DNA of 60,313 nucleotides from Clostridia bacterium (GCA_900767025.1 CAAFXS010000010.1:1-60313); one strand, 5' to 3'; counted from the stretch's first letter, positions 43,842 to 51,877 are shown. Notes: generated from the sequence alone by a model not told the origin. A program made the numbers and translations.

Positions 43842-43964
43842 TTATGCTGCGTTTTGGTAGTTTTCGTTGTTTTTTACTGTAAACCTGAGGCTTGAATTAC
43901 CTCTGTTTCTCATTGCAAAAAACGGATAAAAAACTAATACACAAATAGCTCTTAAGTATTTCAT
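43842..43964 (-). CDS. Putative 40-residue small protein
   Basis: An ORF beginning MKYLRAICVLVFYPFFAMRN and ending NNENYQNAA, with an AAAGGAGATATTATT ribosome site directly before ATG. The first half is hydrophobic enough to insert in or associate with the membrane; the rest is polar. A minus-strand terminator lies about 115 bp after the stop. No homologue is recognised. The 115-bp tail contains another small hairpin (GACAGC/GCTGTC), so a small RNA instead of or as well as a peptide is possible. Confidence 0.5.
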   Translation of the reverse strand: MKYLRAICVLVFYPFFAMRNRGNSSLRFTVKNNENYQNAA

Positions 43965-44105
43965 AATAATATCTCCTTTATGTTTTATTTGTTATTTATT
44001 ACACCTATATTAAACACTATTCTTTTTCAAAAATCTAACAACTTTGCTTAACATTACAGTTGCATTTTTGATTGTAAACCAAAGTTGCGTTGATTTATGC
44101 TTTTT

Positions 44106-44471
44106 CTAAACCCTTTCAAGCACCTTAAAGGTAATACCGGACAGGAAAAACCATGCAAGTGAAAAGGGAACGCAAATCTGACCCATAAAATTAAGGGGTA
44201 CATTTGAGTAGTCCCAAACACCCTCCTTTAACCAAAGGTTAAACCATATTCCCAGCACAAGCTCAATGCCTGTGATTATCACCATTCCCAAAAGGCATTT
44301 CATCAAAAACGGCATCTGCATATTTTTGCTGATATAATAAAATGTGCTCAGCACTATTGCCCCGGCGAAAAACATTGAATAGTGAGTTCTGCCTCTCCAA
44401 ATTATTTCTATAAGGCAGTAACTGAAACCGCCTATCAGTGCTGCAATTAAATACTGAATAAATACTCTCAT
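44106..44471 (-). CDS. Putative ABC-transporter type IV (CmpB-like) membrane protein
   Basis: 121 residues with four membrane helices. The segment EGVWDYSNVPLNFMGQICVP FSLAWFFLS matches the CmpB/PF06541-type family, small membrane proteins common in Clostridia with no settled function. The gene is divergent from cca, with about 60 bp between start codons. A 141-bp AT-rich stretch separates it from the 40-codon ORF downstream on the same strand. Confidence 0.75.
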   Translation of the reverse strand: MRVFIQYLIAALIGGFSYCLIEIIWRGRTHYSMFFAGAIVLSTFYYISKNMQMPFLMKCLLGMVIITGIELVLGIWFNLWLKEGVWDYSNVPLNFMGQICVPFSLAWFFLSGITFKVLERV

Positions 44472-44473
44472 AG

Positions 44474-44502
44474 TTGTATTATCAGGCTTTCTGTGTTAGA
44501 AT
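44474..44502 (+). promoter_or_regulatory. Sigma-A promoter of cca
   Basis: TTGTAT and TAGAAT separated by 17 bp, 29 bp upstream of the cca start codon. Confidence 0.6.
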
Positions 44503-44531
44503 ATTTATAGAAAATAAAGGCAGGTGAGCTT

Positions 44532-45860
44532 ATGGTATTGTCAAACAGCGCTGAAAAGTTAATAAAAATAATTGAGCAAAGCGGTTACAGTGCTTATGCC
44601 GTTGGCGGATGTGTTCGTGATTTTTTGATGAACAGACCCTGTGATGATATTGATATTACCACCTCGGCAACACCTGGTGCTCTTGAAAAAATTTTTGATA
44701 CTAACGGCATAAAATATATTGAAACAGGACTGAAGCACGGTACTGTTACTGCATTAATTAACGGCGAGCCTGTGGAGGTAACTACCTTTAGAACCGAGGC
44801 AGGCTATAACGATAACCGCCATCCCGATTCCGTTGAGTTTGTTACGGATATTAAAACCGATTTATCCCGCCGTGATTTCACGATTAATGCAATGGCTTAT
44901 AACAAAAACACGGGAATAGTTGATTTGTTCGGCGGTCAGCAGGATATTGAAAATAAGCTTATCAGAACAGTGGGCGACGCCGATAAACGCATTACCGAGG
45001 ACGCCCTTAGGATAATGAGAGCACTGCGCTTTGCCTCTGTACTTTCCTTTGACATTGAGGAAAATACAAAAAAAGCCCTGTTTAAAAATAAGGACTTGCT
45101 TAAAAACATCTCTGCCGAGAGAATTTATACCGAGCTTTCCAAGCTCCTTATGGGTGAAAATGTTTTTAATGTTTTGGTGCAGTACCGTGAGGTTTTGGCA
45201 GTGGTTATACCGGAAATTGAACATATTTTCAATATTACCCAAAACACAAGCTGGCACATTTACGATGTGTGGACCCATACGGCAAAATCCGTTGAGCAGT
45301 CCCCAAAGGATTTAGGCATAAGATATACAATGCTTTTTCACGATATCGGCAAGGCGTTTGCCAAAACCACCGACGAAAAGGGCATTGACCACTTTAAGGG
45401 CCATCAAAAAATCAGTGCGGATTATGCCGAAACCGCATTAAAAAGGCTTAAAGCTCCTAACGAAATTTATGACCGTGTTATGTTTCTTGTTCCCATTCAC
45501 GATATGCATATCGGAACCGAACGGAAAAATGTTAAAAAATGGCTCAGTAAAATAGGTGAGAGCAGACTCAGGGATTTAATTGCCGTTAAGCGAGCCGATA
45601 AGCTGGCACAAAATCCTGAAAAAACAGGGGAAGAGCTGAACAATCTTGCGGTTACGGAAGCAGTGCTCAACAGTATTATTACCGACGGCGAGCCTTTTAC
45701 CGTTAAGGATCTGGCAGTTAACGGTAATGATATAAAAGAGCTTGGATTTGAGGGCAGGGAAATAGGCGAAATCCTTTCGTACCTGCTTGAAAGGGTTGTC
45801 AGTGATGAGCTTAATAATGACAAGGAAACACTTTTATCAGCAATAAAAAATTCCCTATAA
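44532..45860 (+). CDS. cca: CCA tRNA nucleotidyltransferase with HD domain
   Basis: 442 residues. N-terminal class II nucleotidyltransferase head with YAVGGCVRDFLMNRPCDDIDIT (catalytic acids in DDID), KTDLSRRDFTINAMAYN, and RIMRALRFASVL; then an HD domain with MLFHDIGKAFAKTTDEKG and HQKISADYAETALKRL. It adds or repairs the 3' CCA of tRNAs; the HD part may add phosphatase or phosphodiesterase activity. AGGTGAGCTT precedes the ATG, and a palindromic terminator overlaps the stop. Confidence 0.96.
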   Translation: MVLSNSAEKLIKIIEQSGYSAYAVGGCVRDFLMNRPCDDIDITTSATPGALEKIFDTNGIKYIETGLKHGTVTALINGEPVEVTTFRTEAGYNDNRHPDSVEFVTDIKTDLSRRDFTINAMAYNKNTGIVDLFGGQQDIENKLIRTVGDADKRITEDALRIMRALRFASVLSFDIEENTKKALFKNKDLLKNISAERIYTELSKLLMGENVFNVLVQYREVLAVVIPEIEHIFNITQNTSWHIYDVWTHTAKSVEQSPKDLGIRYTMLFHDIGKAFAKTTDEKGIDHFKGHQKISADYAETALKRLKAPNEIYDRVMFLVPIHDMHIGTERKNVKKWLSKIGESRLRDLIAVKRADKLAQNPEKTGEELNNLAVTEAVLNSIITDGEPFTVKDLAVNGNDIKELGFEGREIGEILSYLLERVVSDELNNDKETLLSAIKNSL

Positions 45861-45885
45861 CACATATGTGTTATAGGGAATTTTT
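45846..45885. terminator. Bidirectional terminator after cca
   Basis: A perfect 20-bp-arm palindrome centred between 45865 and 45866 (arm AAAAATTCCCTATAACACAT), with A-run at the left and T-run at the right, so it can act on either strand. It includes the cca stop codon. Confidence 0.88.
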
Positions 45886-45887
45886 AA

Positions 45888-46076
45888 TCCGCCCAGCCGC
45901 CTCGGACTGAGAATAACCTGCGTCATAAAGCAGGTGGGTTTCGCTCCGTTCACTTTGTGCTCCCAGCGTCCTGATAAACAGGGAGGTCTGCATTCCCGTT
46001 TCACGGAAGACAAATCCCTTAAAAATCTTGTTCGGGTTACTTAAGCCCAAGGTTGTCGAGAAGGGCAGATATTAAG
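45888..46076 (+). ncRNA. ssrS: Probable 6S RNA
   Basis: A GC-rich 190-base gap without an ORF, between convergent genes. The ends pair: ATCCGCCC at the left with GGGCAGAT near 46066-46073. Internal helices include CCTGC/GCAGG, CTCCC/GGGAG and TTCCCGT/ACGGAA. The 3' half, with GACAAATCCCTTAAAA then GGGTTACTTAAGCCC, resembles in order the 3' half of known 6S RNAs; this is a judgement from memory, not an alignment. 6S RNA binds RNA polymerase holoenzyme with the housekeeping sigma. Strand is inferred from that resemblance; minus-strand transcription cannot be excluded. No convincing promoter was found. Confidence 0.55.
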
Positions 46077-46089
46077 TATAGTATTATTT

Positions 46090-46407
46090 TTACTGTTCAG
46101 GCTCGAAGTATTCAACCTCAAATTTTTCCTCAACTTTAGCCATAAGGATATCGGAAACCTGCTCGTACTCCATTTCGTCCTCAATTTCAGCAAGGTATTC
46201 CTCGCCGTCCTCGTTAATGACCTTAAGGATTACAACCTCGCAGTCACCGTCAACAATTTCCTCGTCTGTTTCATAGTAACGGGTAATTGCCACATAAACA
46301 TCATCGTCTGTCTCGTATCTTTCGAGCAGTTCAAAAAGCAGCTCGTTGCCGTTTTCGTCACTTACGGTGAGAATATCCGGTTCGTAGAATTCTTCTTCAT
46401 TTGCCAT
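46090..46407 (-). CDS. DUF1292 family protein
   Basis: About 105 residues, very acidic: EPDILTVSDENGNELLFELLER, VAITRYYETDEEIVDGDCEVV ILK and EYLAEIEDEMEYEQVSDILM, the repeating beta pattern of DUF1292 (YrzB-like) proteins. Function unknown. ATG 46407 is ten bases after AAGGA; the GTG at 46416 is too close to it. It has its own promoter. Confidence 0.85.
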   Translation of the reverse strand: MANEEEFYEPDILTVSDENGNELLFELLERYETDDDVYVAITRYYETDEEIVDGDCEVVILKVINEDGEEYLAEIEDEMEYEQVSDILMAKVEEKFEVEYFEPEQ

Positions 46408-46439
46408 ATCAGTCACATCCTTTTTTAGTTTGCCTTTCT

Positions 46440-46468
46440 ATTATATCTTTTTATTTTCAAATCGTCAA
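46440..46468 (-). promoter_or_regulatory. Sigma-A promoter of the DUF1292 gene
   Basis: On the minus strand, TTGACG and TATAAT are separated by 17 bp, 33 bp before the ATG. Confidence 0.8.
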
Positions 46469-46536
46469 TAGAAATTAATGGATTTAATCATTTGTTTAAA
46501 ATTACTAAAAAAATCAAAAAAATAATAAAAAAACTA

Positions 46537-46565
46537 TTGACAAAATACAAAAGGTGTGCTACTAT
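46537..46565 (+). promoter_or_regulatory. Strong sigma-A promoter of the structured ncRNA
   Basis: Perfect TTGACA and TACTAT (one mismatch) separated by 17 bp. No protein gene follows for 730 bp, so it must drive the noncoding transcript at 46572-47005. Confidence 0.85.
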
Positions 46566-46571
46566 GTAGTT

Positions 46572-47005
46572 GAACAAAGGAGATAGCCTTTAGGATGTAG
46601 TTAAAGGATTTGTTCAGATTACGAAAGGAGGCTTGTCCAATGGATTTTGAACCTGGTCAGACAAGCACTCAGAAGTAACTCAATAAAATAACGGATTATG
46701 TATCGTTAGCGGTAAAACGGAATTACCGACAGACACAAGCTAAAAAGCAGTTAAAAGTTATTGTACAGGATTGAGTATTACCGACGAGTGCTGTAACAAC
46801 TAAATAACTTTTATATATATTTTAATTTCGATTATTACCTGTAGATAATCTGCAGTGTTAACTGCAAAACAAATTTAAAAAGAGGTACAGTCCAATGGAT
46901 TAACAATAAAAACTCAACGAATTATGAGGTTGGTCCGATGTACTAAATAAAAATAAAATTAAATATTGAAATAACAGGCTCTCGGCAGAAATGTCGAGAG
47001 CTTTT
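46572..47005 (+). ncRNA. Large structured noncoding RNA, raiA-motif candidate
   Basis: About 430 nt bounded by a strong promoter and a strong terminator, with no ORF longer than 12 codons that has a ribosome site. Long-range helices read directly: 46571-46578 with 46609-46616 (TGAACAAA/TTTGTTCA); 46631-46637 with 46660-46666 (GCTTGTC/GACAAGC); 46710-46715 with 46723-46728 (CGGTAA/TTACCG); 46753-46762 with 46803-46812 (AAAAGTTATT/AATAACTTTT) enclosing TACAG/CTGTA; TGCAGT/ACTGCA at 46851-46866; and GTACA with TGTAC at 46885-46943. GTCCAATGGATT occurs twice (46635, 46890). The multi-helix form, length and the TTACCGACGAGTGC segment recall the raiA RNA motif of Firmicutes, but this is from memory and no raiA gene is nearby. 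Confidence 0.65.
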
Positions 47006-47006
47006 A
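46978..47006 (+). terminator. Terminator of the structured ncRNA
   Basis: GCTCTCGGCA pairs with TGTCGAGAGC (one G-U), closed by a GAAA tetraloop, then TTTTATCATT. The valS T-box promoter begins nine bases later. Confidence 0.9.
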
Positions 47007-47014
47007 TCATTCTC

Positions 47015-47043
47015 TTGACAATCTCTTTAATTTTTGTTAATAT
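47015..47043 (+). promoter_or_regulatory. Sigma-A promoter of the valS T-box leader
   Basis: Perfect TTGACA and TAATAT with a 17-bp spacer, 250 bp before the valS start codon. Confidence 0.88.
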
Positions 47044-47049
47044 ATCAGC

Positions 47050-47277
47050 ATATTGAACGGCTTTGACAAAGAGGAGTAGCCTGTGCTGATTTTTCAGAGA
47101 GTGTCCGTTTGGTGCAAGGGCATAATGACGGCAGGTGAAGGTAGCTTTTGAGCCGACAGGGTGAACCCAAGTAGCTCTGTCCGTATTCCTGCGTTAAGGG
47201 TTTAAGCGGCATTGTTTTTCAATGCAATTTGAGTGGTACCACGGATTTTTTCCGCCTCATTATTGAGGCGGTTTTAT
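47050..47277 (+). promoter_or_regulatory. Valine T-box riboswitch leader
   Basis: Stem I shows AAAGAGGAGTA near 47068, CAGAGAG near 47095, GGTGCAAGG near 47111 and GTGAAGGTAGC near 47135; in the last, GTA at 47141-47143 fits as the valine specifier codon. The T-box GAGTGGTACCACGG at 47231-47244 would pair with the uncharged tRNA 3' end. The terminator CCGCCTCA/TGAGGCGG with TTTTATTTTTT follows at 47252-47277, and valS starts 20 bases later. Uncharged tRNA-Val should favour the antiterminator and read-through. Confidence 0.92.
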
Positions 47278-47297
47278 TTTTTATTAGGAGTGATTTT

Positions 47298-49928
47298 ATG
47301 GCAAAGGACCTTGCAAAGCAGTACGACCCTAAGGATGTTGAGGACCGTACCTATAAATTTTGGTGTGATAACAAATATTTTCATGCCGATGTTAAATCAG
47401 ACAAAAAGCCTTATACAATAGTTATGCCGCCGCCGAATATTACCGGCCAGCTTCATATGGGCCATGCCCTTGACAATACTCTTCAGGATATCCTTATCCG
47501 TTTCAGAAGAATGCAGGGCTATGACACCCTTTGGCTCCCGGGCACAGACCATGCATCTATTGCAACTGAGGCTAAAATCGTTGAGGCTATGCGTAAAGAA
47601 GGTGTAACCAAGGACGATTTAGGCAGAGATAAATTCCTTGAAAGAGCTTGGGAATGGAAAAAGCAGTACGGCGGAAGAATTATTGAGCAGCTCAAAAAAA
47701 TGGGCTCCTCCTGTGATTGGGATAGGGAGCGCTTTACTCTTGATGACGGCTGTAATGAGGCTGTTGTTGAGGTGTTTAATAACCTTTATGAAAAGGGTCT
47801 TATTTACCGTGGCGAAAGGATTGTAAACTGGTGTCCCCATTGCCTTACCTCTATTTCCGATGCAGAGGTTGAGTATGAGGACCAGGCAGGTCATTTCTGG
47901 CATCTGCGTTATCCTTTTAAGGACGGCAGCGGTTACCTTGAGCTTGCTACCACAAGACCTGAAACCCTTTTGGGTGATACTGCCGTTGCAGTTAATCCAA
48001 AGGATGAGAGATATAAGGATGTTATCGGTAAAACTCTTATTCTTCCTATCGTTCACAGGGAAATTCCTGTTGTTGCCGATGATTATGTTGATATTGAATT
48101 CGGTACAGGTGTTGTTAAAATTACACCTGCTCACGACCCTAACGACTACGAGGTAGGTTTGCGCCATAACCTTGAAATCATCGATGTTATGACGGATGAC
48201 GGCCATATTGCAGAGGGCTGGGGCAGATACAGCGGTATGGACAGATATGAGTGCCGTAAGGAAATTGTTAAGGACCTTGAGGCAGAGGGCGCTCTTACCG
48301 AAATTGAGGATTACAGCCATAATGTAGGCACCTGCTACCGTTGCGGAACTACTATTGAACCAAAGGTTTCAAAGCAGTGGTTTGTTAAAATGAAACCCCT
48401 TGCAGGTCCTGCAATCGACGCCGTTAAAAGTGGTGAAACAAAATTTGTTCCCAAGAGATATGAAAAAACATATTTCCACTGGCTTGAAAATATCCGTGAC
48501 TGGTGTATTTCCCGTCAGCTTTGGTGGGGTCACAGAATCCCTGCCTGGTATTGTGAGGACTGCGGTGAAATCACAGTAAGCAGGGGAACACCCGATAAGT
48601 GCTCAAAGTGTTCGGGCACTCATATTCATCAGGATCCAGATACCCTTGACACTTGGTTTTCATCAGCCTTGTGGCCTTTCTCAACAATGGGCTGGCCTAA
48701 TGAAAATGCAGAGGATTTCAAAAAGTATTACCCAACTAATACTCTTGTAACGGGTTACGATATTATTCCATTCTGGGTAATGAGAATGATGTTCTCGGGT
48801 CTTGAGCAAACAGGCAAGGTTCCCTTTGATACCGTTCTTATTCACGGTCTTGTTCGTGACTCCCAGGGCAGAAAAATGAGTAAATCTCTTGGTAACGGTA
48901 TTGACCCGCTTGAAATTATTGATCAGTACGGTGCAGATGCTCTTCGTTTCACCCTTGCAACAGGTAATTCACCGGGTAACGATATGCGTTTTTCGGACGA
49001 TAAGGTTAAGGCATCAAGGAATTTTGCCAATAAGCTTTGGAACGCCGCTCGTTTCGTGCTGATGTACCTTGACGATGATTTTGAATATAACGGACTTCCG
49101 GAGGAGCTTTCAGCCGAGGACAAGTGGATTGTTTCAAAGGTTAATACCCTTGCCGGCGAGGTTACGGAAAATCTTGAAAAATTTGAGCTTGGTATCGCAA
49201 TTCAAAAGCTTTATGATTTCATTTGGGATGTTTTCTGCGATTGGTATATTGAAATTGCAAAAATCAGACTCCAGGGTACTGATGAAAAAGCAAAGAACAC
49301 AGCAGTTTCCTGCCTTGTATTCGTTCTGACGGATATTCTTAAGCTCCTCCATCCCTTTATGCCCTTTATTACCGAGGAAATCTATCAGGCTATACCTCAC
49401 AGTGACCAGTCAATTATGATTTCACAGTGGGTTGATTTTGACGAAAAGCTTTCATTCGCTGACGAAGAGGCGGAGATGGAAAAGATTATGTCTGCAATTA
49501 AGGGTATTAGAAACCGCAGAGCAGAAATGAATATTCCGCCAAGCAAAAAAGCAACGGTTTATATTGAAACTGCCTTTGCCGATACCTTTAACACAGGCGC
49601 ACAGTTTATTAAACGCCTTGCCTCTGCCAACGATGTTTTGGTAGGTGACGGCCTTGATGAGCTTGGCAATACAGTTACAATTATAACCGATGATGCTAAA
49701 ATTTATATTCCTATGGGTGAGCTTATTGATTTTGAGGCTGAGAAAAAGAGACTTGTAAAAGAGCTTGCACAGGCACAGGATAAGCTTGACTTTATCAACA
49801 AAAAGCTTTCCAATCCGGGATTTGTCAGCAAGGCTCCGGAAAAGGTTGTTGCACAGAACAAAGAGGATGCGGCTAAGCTAAAGGAAAAGATTGCAAATAT
49901 CAAAAAATCCATTGAAGCACTTGGTTAA
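47298..49928 (+). CDS. valS: Valyl-tRNA synthetase
   Basis: 876 residues from ATG 47298, which AGGAGTGATTTT precedes; in-frame codons upstream lie in the T-box terminator. Class Ia synthetase: PPPNITGQLHMGHA carries the HIGH motif, the CP1 editing domain includes the TTRPETLLGDTAVAV segment, then KMSKSLGNGIDP near residue 523, the anticodon-binding helical domain, and a C-terminal coiled coil (about 810-876). It is regulated by the valine T-box and leads into folC four bases on. Confidence 0.97.
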   Translation: MAKDLAKQYDPKDVEDRTYKFWCDNKYFHADVKSDKKPYTIVMPPPNITGQLHMGHALDNTLQDILIRFRRMQGYDTLWLPGTDHASIATEAKIVEAMRKEGVTKDDLGRDKFLERAWEWKKQYGGRIIEQLKKMGSSCDWDRERFTLDDGCNEAVVEVFNNLYEKGLIYRGERIVNWCPHCLTSISDAEVEYEDQAGHFWHLRYPFKDGSGYLELATTRPETLLGDTAVAVNPKDERYKDVIGKTLILPIVHREIPVVADDYVDIEFGTGVVKITPAHDPNDYEVGLRHNLEIIDVMTDDGHIAEGWGRYSGMDRYECRKEIVKDLEAEGALTEIEDYSHNVGTCYRCGTTIEPKVSKQWFVKMKPLAGPAIDAVKSGETKFVPKRYEKTYFHWLENIRDWCISRQLWWGHRIPAWYCEDCGEITVSRGTPDKCSKCSGTHIHQDPDTLDTWFSSALWPFSTMGWPNENAEDFKKYYPTNTLVTGYDIIPFWVMRMMFSGLEQTGKVPFDTVLIHGLVRDSQGRKMSKSLGNGIDPLEIIDQYGADALRFTLATGNSPGNDMRFSDDKVKASRNFANKLWNAARFVLMYLDDDFEYNGLPEELSAEDKWIVSKVNTLAGEVTENLEKFELGIAIQKLYDFIWDVFCDWYIEIAKIRLQGTDEKAKNTAVSCLVFVLTDILKLLHPFMPFITEEIYQAIPHSDQSIMISQWVDFDEKLSFADEEAEMEKIMSAIKGIRNRRAEMNIPPSKKATVYIETAFADTFNTGAQFIKRLASANDVLVGDGLDELGNTVTIITDDAKIYIPMGELIDFEAEKKRLVKELAQAQDKLDFINKKLSNPGFVSKAPEKVVAQNKEDAAKLKEKIANIKKSIEALG

Positions 49929-49931
49929 TAT

Positions 49932-51032
49932 ATGAATTATTATGAAGCGTTAAAATTCATAACGGAAAAACAGAGCCTCGGCATTAAGCCGGGGCTTAGC
50001 CGTATTAAAAAGCTCCTTGATGAAATGGGCAACCCACAGGAAAATTACAAAATAATTCACATTGCAGGCACCAACGGAAAGGGCACCGTTGCAGGAATAA
50101 TTGCCGATACTCTTTCAAGGCAGGGCAAAAAAACAGGTCTTTTTTCTTCTCCCTGGGTAATTGATTACCGTGAGCAAATTCAGATTAACGGCGAGTTTAT
50201 CCCTAAAGAAAAGCTTGCCCGGTATATAACAATGTATAAGGACAGTGACTGCACGGAATTTGAACTGCTGACGGCAATTATGTATAAATATTTTTTCGAT
50301 GAAAGGGTTGACTATGCCGTTGTTGAGTGCGGAATGGGCGGCTTGGGAGATGCCACAAATGTTGAAAGCCAAAACCTTTCCGTTATCACAGCCGTTTCCC
50401 TTGACCATACAAACTTTTTAGGCGACACCGTTGAAAAAATTGCTATGGAAAAAGCAGGAATTATTAAAGAAAATTCAACCTGCGTTTTGTACCCGAATCC
50501 TGATGTCAGGCATATTTTTGAAAATGAGTGCATAAAAAAGGACACAAGGCTTGTTGATGTTGAAAGCGGTGATGAAACAGATGTTTATACACTTGATTTA
50601 ATGACGGCAACAGAGGCGTTGTATCAGCTTGGCTTTAACACAGGAGCAAGCTTTGTCAACCTTCCGGCAAGGCAGGAGATAATAAACGGTGTTCTCACAG
50701 ACGGCGGTCATAACGAAAGCGCAGGCAAGGCCTTGGCAGATTGTCACCTTGTGGGTGACAGCGAGGTTGCTCTTATGGGTATGATGAAGGACAAAAATGC
50801 CGACGCATATCTTTCTCACATTGCACCGAAATGCAAAATGATTATCACCACAACACCGAATAATCCAAGGGCAATGAGCAGTGACGAGTTTATGAGTATT
50901 GCAAAAAAATATTGCAACGAGGTTGTAAGCATACCCGACCCATTTAAAGCACTTGCCTTTGCCAAGGAAAAGGGACTTACCCTTGTTTGCGGCTCCTTTT
51001 ATCTTGTAAGAGAAATAAGGGATTATATATAA
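49932..51032 (+). CDS. folC: Compact folylpolyglutamate synthase (FolC)
   Basis: 366 residues, against about 420-430 for usual FolC. P-loop HIAGTNGKGTVAGIIADTL, the SSPWVIDYREQIQING segment, the ligase motif YAVVECGMGGLGDATNV, SLDHTNFLGDTVEKIAMEKAG and the C-terminal DGGHN with ALMGMMKDKNADAY are present. Between about residues 200 and 240 the usual strand region and the GxHQxxN motif are missing; the sequence passes from a DVESGDETDVYTLDL linker to ALYQLGFN. It may therefore be specialised or impaired in folate binding. It sits between valS and the spoIIA operon. Confidence 0.85.
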   Translation: MNYYEALKFITEKQSLGIKPGLSRIKKLLDEMGNPQENYKIIHIAGTNGKGTVAGIIADTLSRQGKKTGLFSSPWVIDYREQIQINGEFIPKEKLARYITMYKDSDCTEFELLTAIMYKYFFDERVDYAVVECGMGGLGDATNVESQNLSVITAVSLDHTNFLGDTVEKIAMEKAGIIKENSTCVLYPNPDVRHIFENECIKKDTRLVDVESGDETDVYTLDLMTATEALYQLGFNTGASFVNLPARQEIINGVLTDGGHNESAGKALADCHLVGDSEVALMGMMKDKNADAYLSHIAPKCKMIITTTPNNPRAMSSDEFMSIAKKYCNEVVSIPDPFKALAFAKEKGLTLVCGSFYLVREIRDYI

Positions 51033-51066
51033 TTTTTGCACACAACAAAATATGATAAAAATTTTA

Positions 51067-51108
51067 AAACCAATCTGTTACTATTTAGCCAGATTGGTTT
51101 ATTTTTTT
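51067..51108 (+). terminator. Terminator between folC and spoIIAA
   Basis: An 11-bp stem AAACCAATCTG/CAGATTGGTTT with a 12-base loop and a following seven-T run (ATTTTTTT). Confidence 0.85.
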
Positions 51109-51120
51109 GGAGTGAGTTTT

Positions 51121-51453
51121 ATGAATGTTACAGTTGAATCCAGCGGAAGCGTTGTTATTGCCTATCTTATCGGCGAGATTGACCACCACACTGCCGCCGC
51201 TGTGAGAGAGAACATAGACACTGCAATAAAACTGAAAAAGCCTACCCATTTGATAATTGATTTTCGCAATGTCAGCTTTATGGACTCCTCGGGCATAGGT
51301 CTTGTTATGGGCAGATACAGGCTTATTCAGTCCATAAACTCAACGGCGTCGCTGGAAATAAAAAATGTTACCCCACAGGCTAAAAAAATAATGGAGCTTG
51401 CAGGGCTTGGAAGAATTGCAATAATTAAGGAGCAGAATAATGAAAAAAATTAA
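51121..51453 (+). CDS. spoIIAA: Anti-sigma F factor antagonist SpoIIAA
   Basis: 110 residues, a STAS domain. Its role is to release sigma-F from SpoIIAB when dephosphorylated. The segment FRNVSFMDSSGIGLVMGRY contains the phosphorylated Ser. GGAGTGAGTTTT before ATG 51121 sets the start; upstream in-frame codons are in the terminator. No sigma-H promoter could be identified between the terminator and the start. It overlaps spoIIAB by 14 bases. Confidence 0.92.
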   Translation: MNVTVESSGSVVIAYLIGEIDHHTAAAVRENIDTAIKLKKPTHLIIDFRNVSFMDSSGIGLVMGRYRLIQSINSTASLEIKNVTPQAKKIMELAGLGRIAIIKEQNNEKN

Positions 51454-51877
51454 TGAGTTCAAATTAACACTGGACAGTAAAAGCATTAACGAGGGCTTTG
51501 CAAGAGTTGTGGTTTCGGCTTTTGCAACACCTCTTGACCCTACTTTGGAGGAAATTGCGGATTTAAAAACCGCCGTCAGCGAGGCGGTAACAAACTGCAT
51601 AGTCCACGCCTACAAGGATACATACGGAAAAATTTACATAACAGGCTCAATTACTGATGATAACAAAATAAAAATTACAATTCGTGATAAGGGCTGCGGC
51701 ATTGATGATATCAGTCAGGCAATGACACCTCTTTTCACAACAGGCGAAGGCGACAGAGCAGGACTGGGCTTTACGGTTATGGAAAGCTTTTGTGACACTG
51801 TCAAAGTTCGCTCAAGGACAGGCAGTGGTACAACAGTTGTGCTGACTAAAAAAATAGAGGGCAAGTCAAAATGGTAA
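51440..51877 (+). CDS. spoIIAB: Anti-sigma F factor SpoIIAB
   Basis: 145 residues, a GHKL serine kinase that holds sigma-F inactive and phosphorylates SpoIIAA. N-box LKTAVSEAVTNCIVHAY, G1-box IRDKGCGIDDI and G2 region GLGFTVMESFCD are complete. It overlaps spoIIAA upstream and sigF downstream by seven bases. Confidence 0.95.
   Translation: MKKINEFKLTLDSKSINEGFARVVVSAFATPLDPTLEEIADLKTAVSEAVTNCIVHAYKDTYGKIYITGSITDDNKIKITIRDKGCGIDDISQAMTPLFTTGEGDRAGLGFTVMESFCDTVKVRSRTGSGTTVVLTKKIEGKSKW

Noticed and set aside
46572..47005. tmRNA or RNase P RNA
   Set aside because: There is no T-loop/CCA end or tag frame typical of tmRNA, and no GAGGAAAGTCC or ACAGAA-type core of RNase P RNA.
47619..48320. A 233-codon minus-strand open frame opposite valS
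   Set aside because: It is the mirror of a strongly conserved valS region, has no ribosome site or recognisable domain, and is explained by codon bias of the coding strand.
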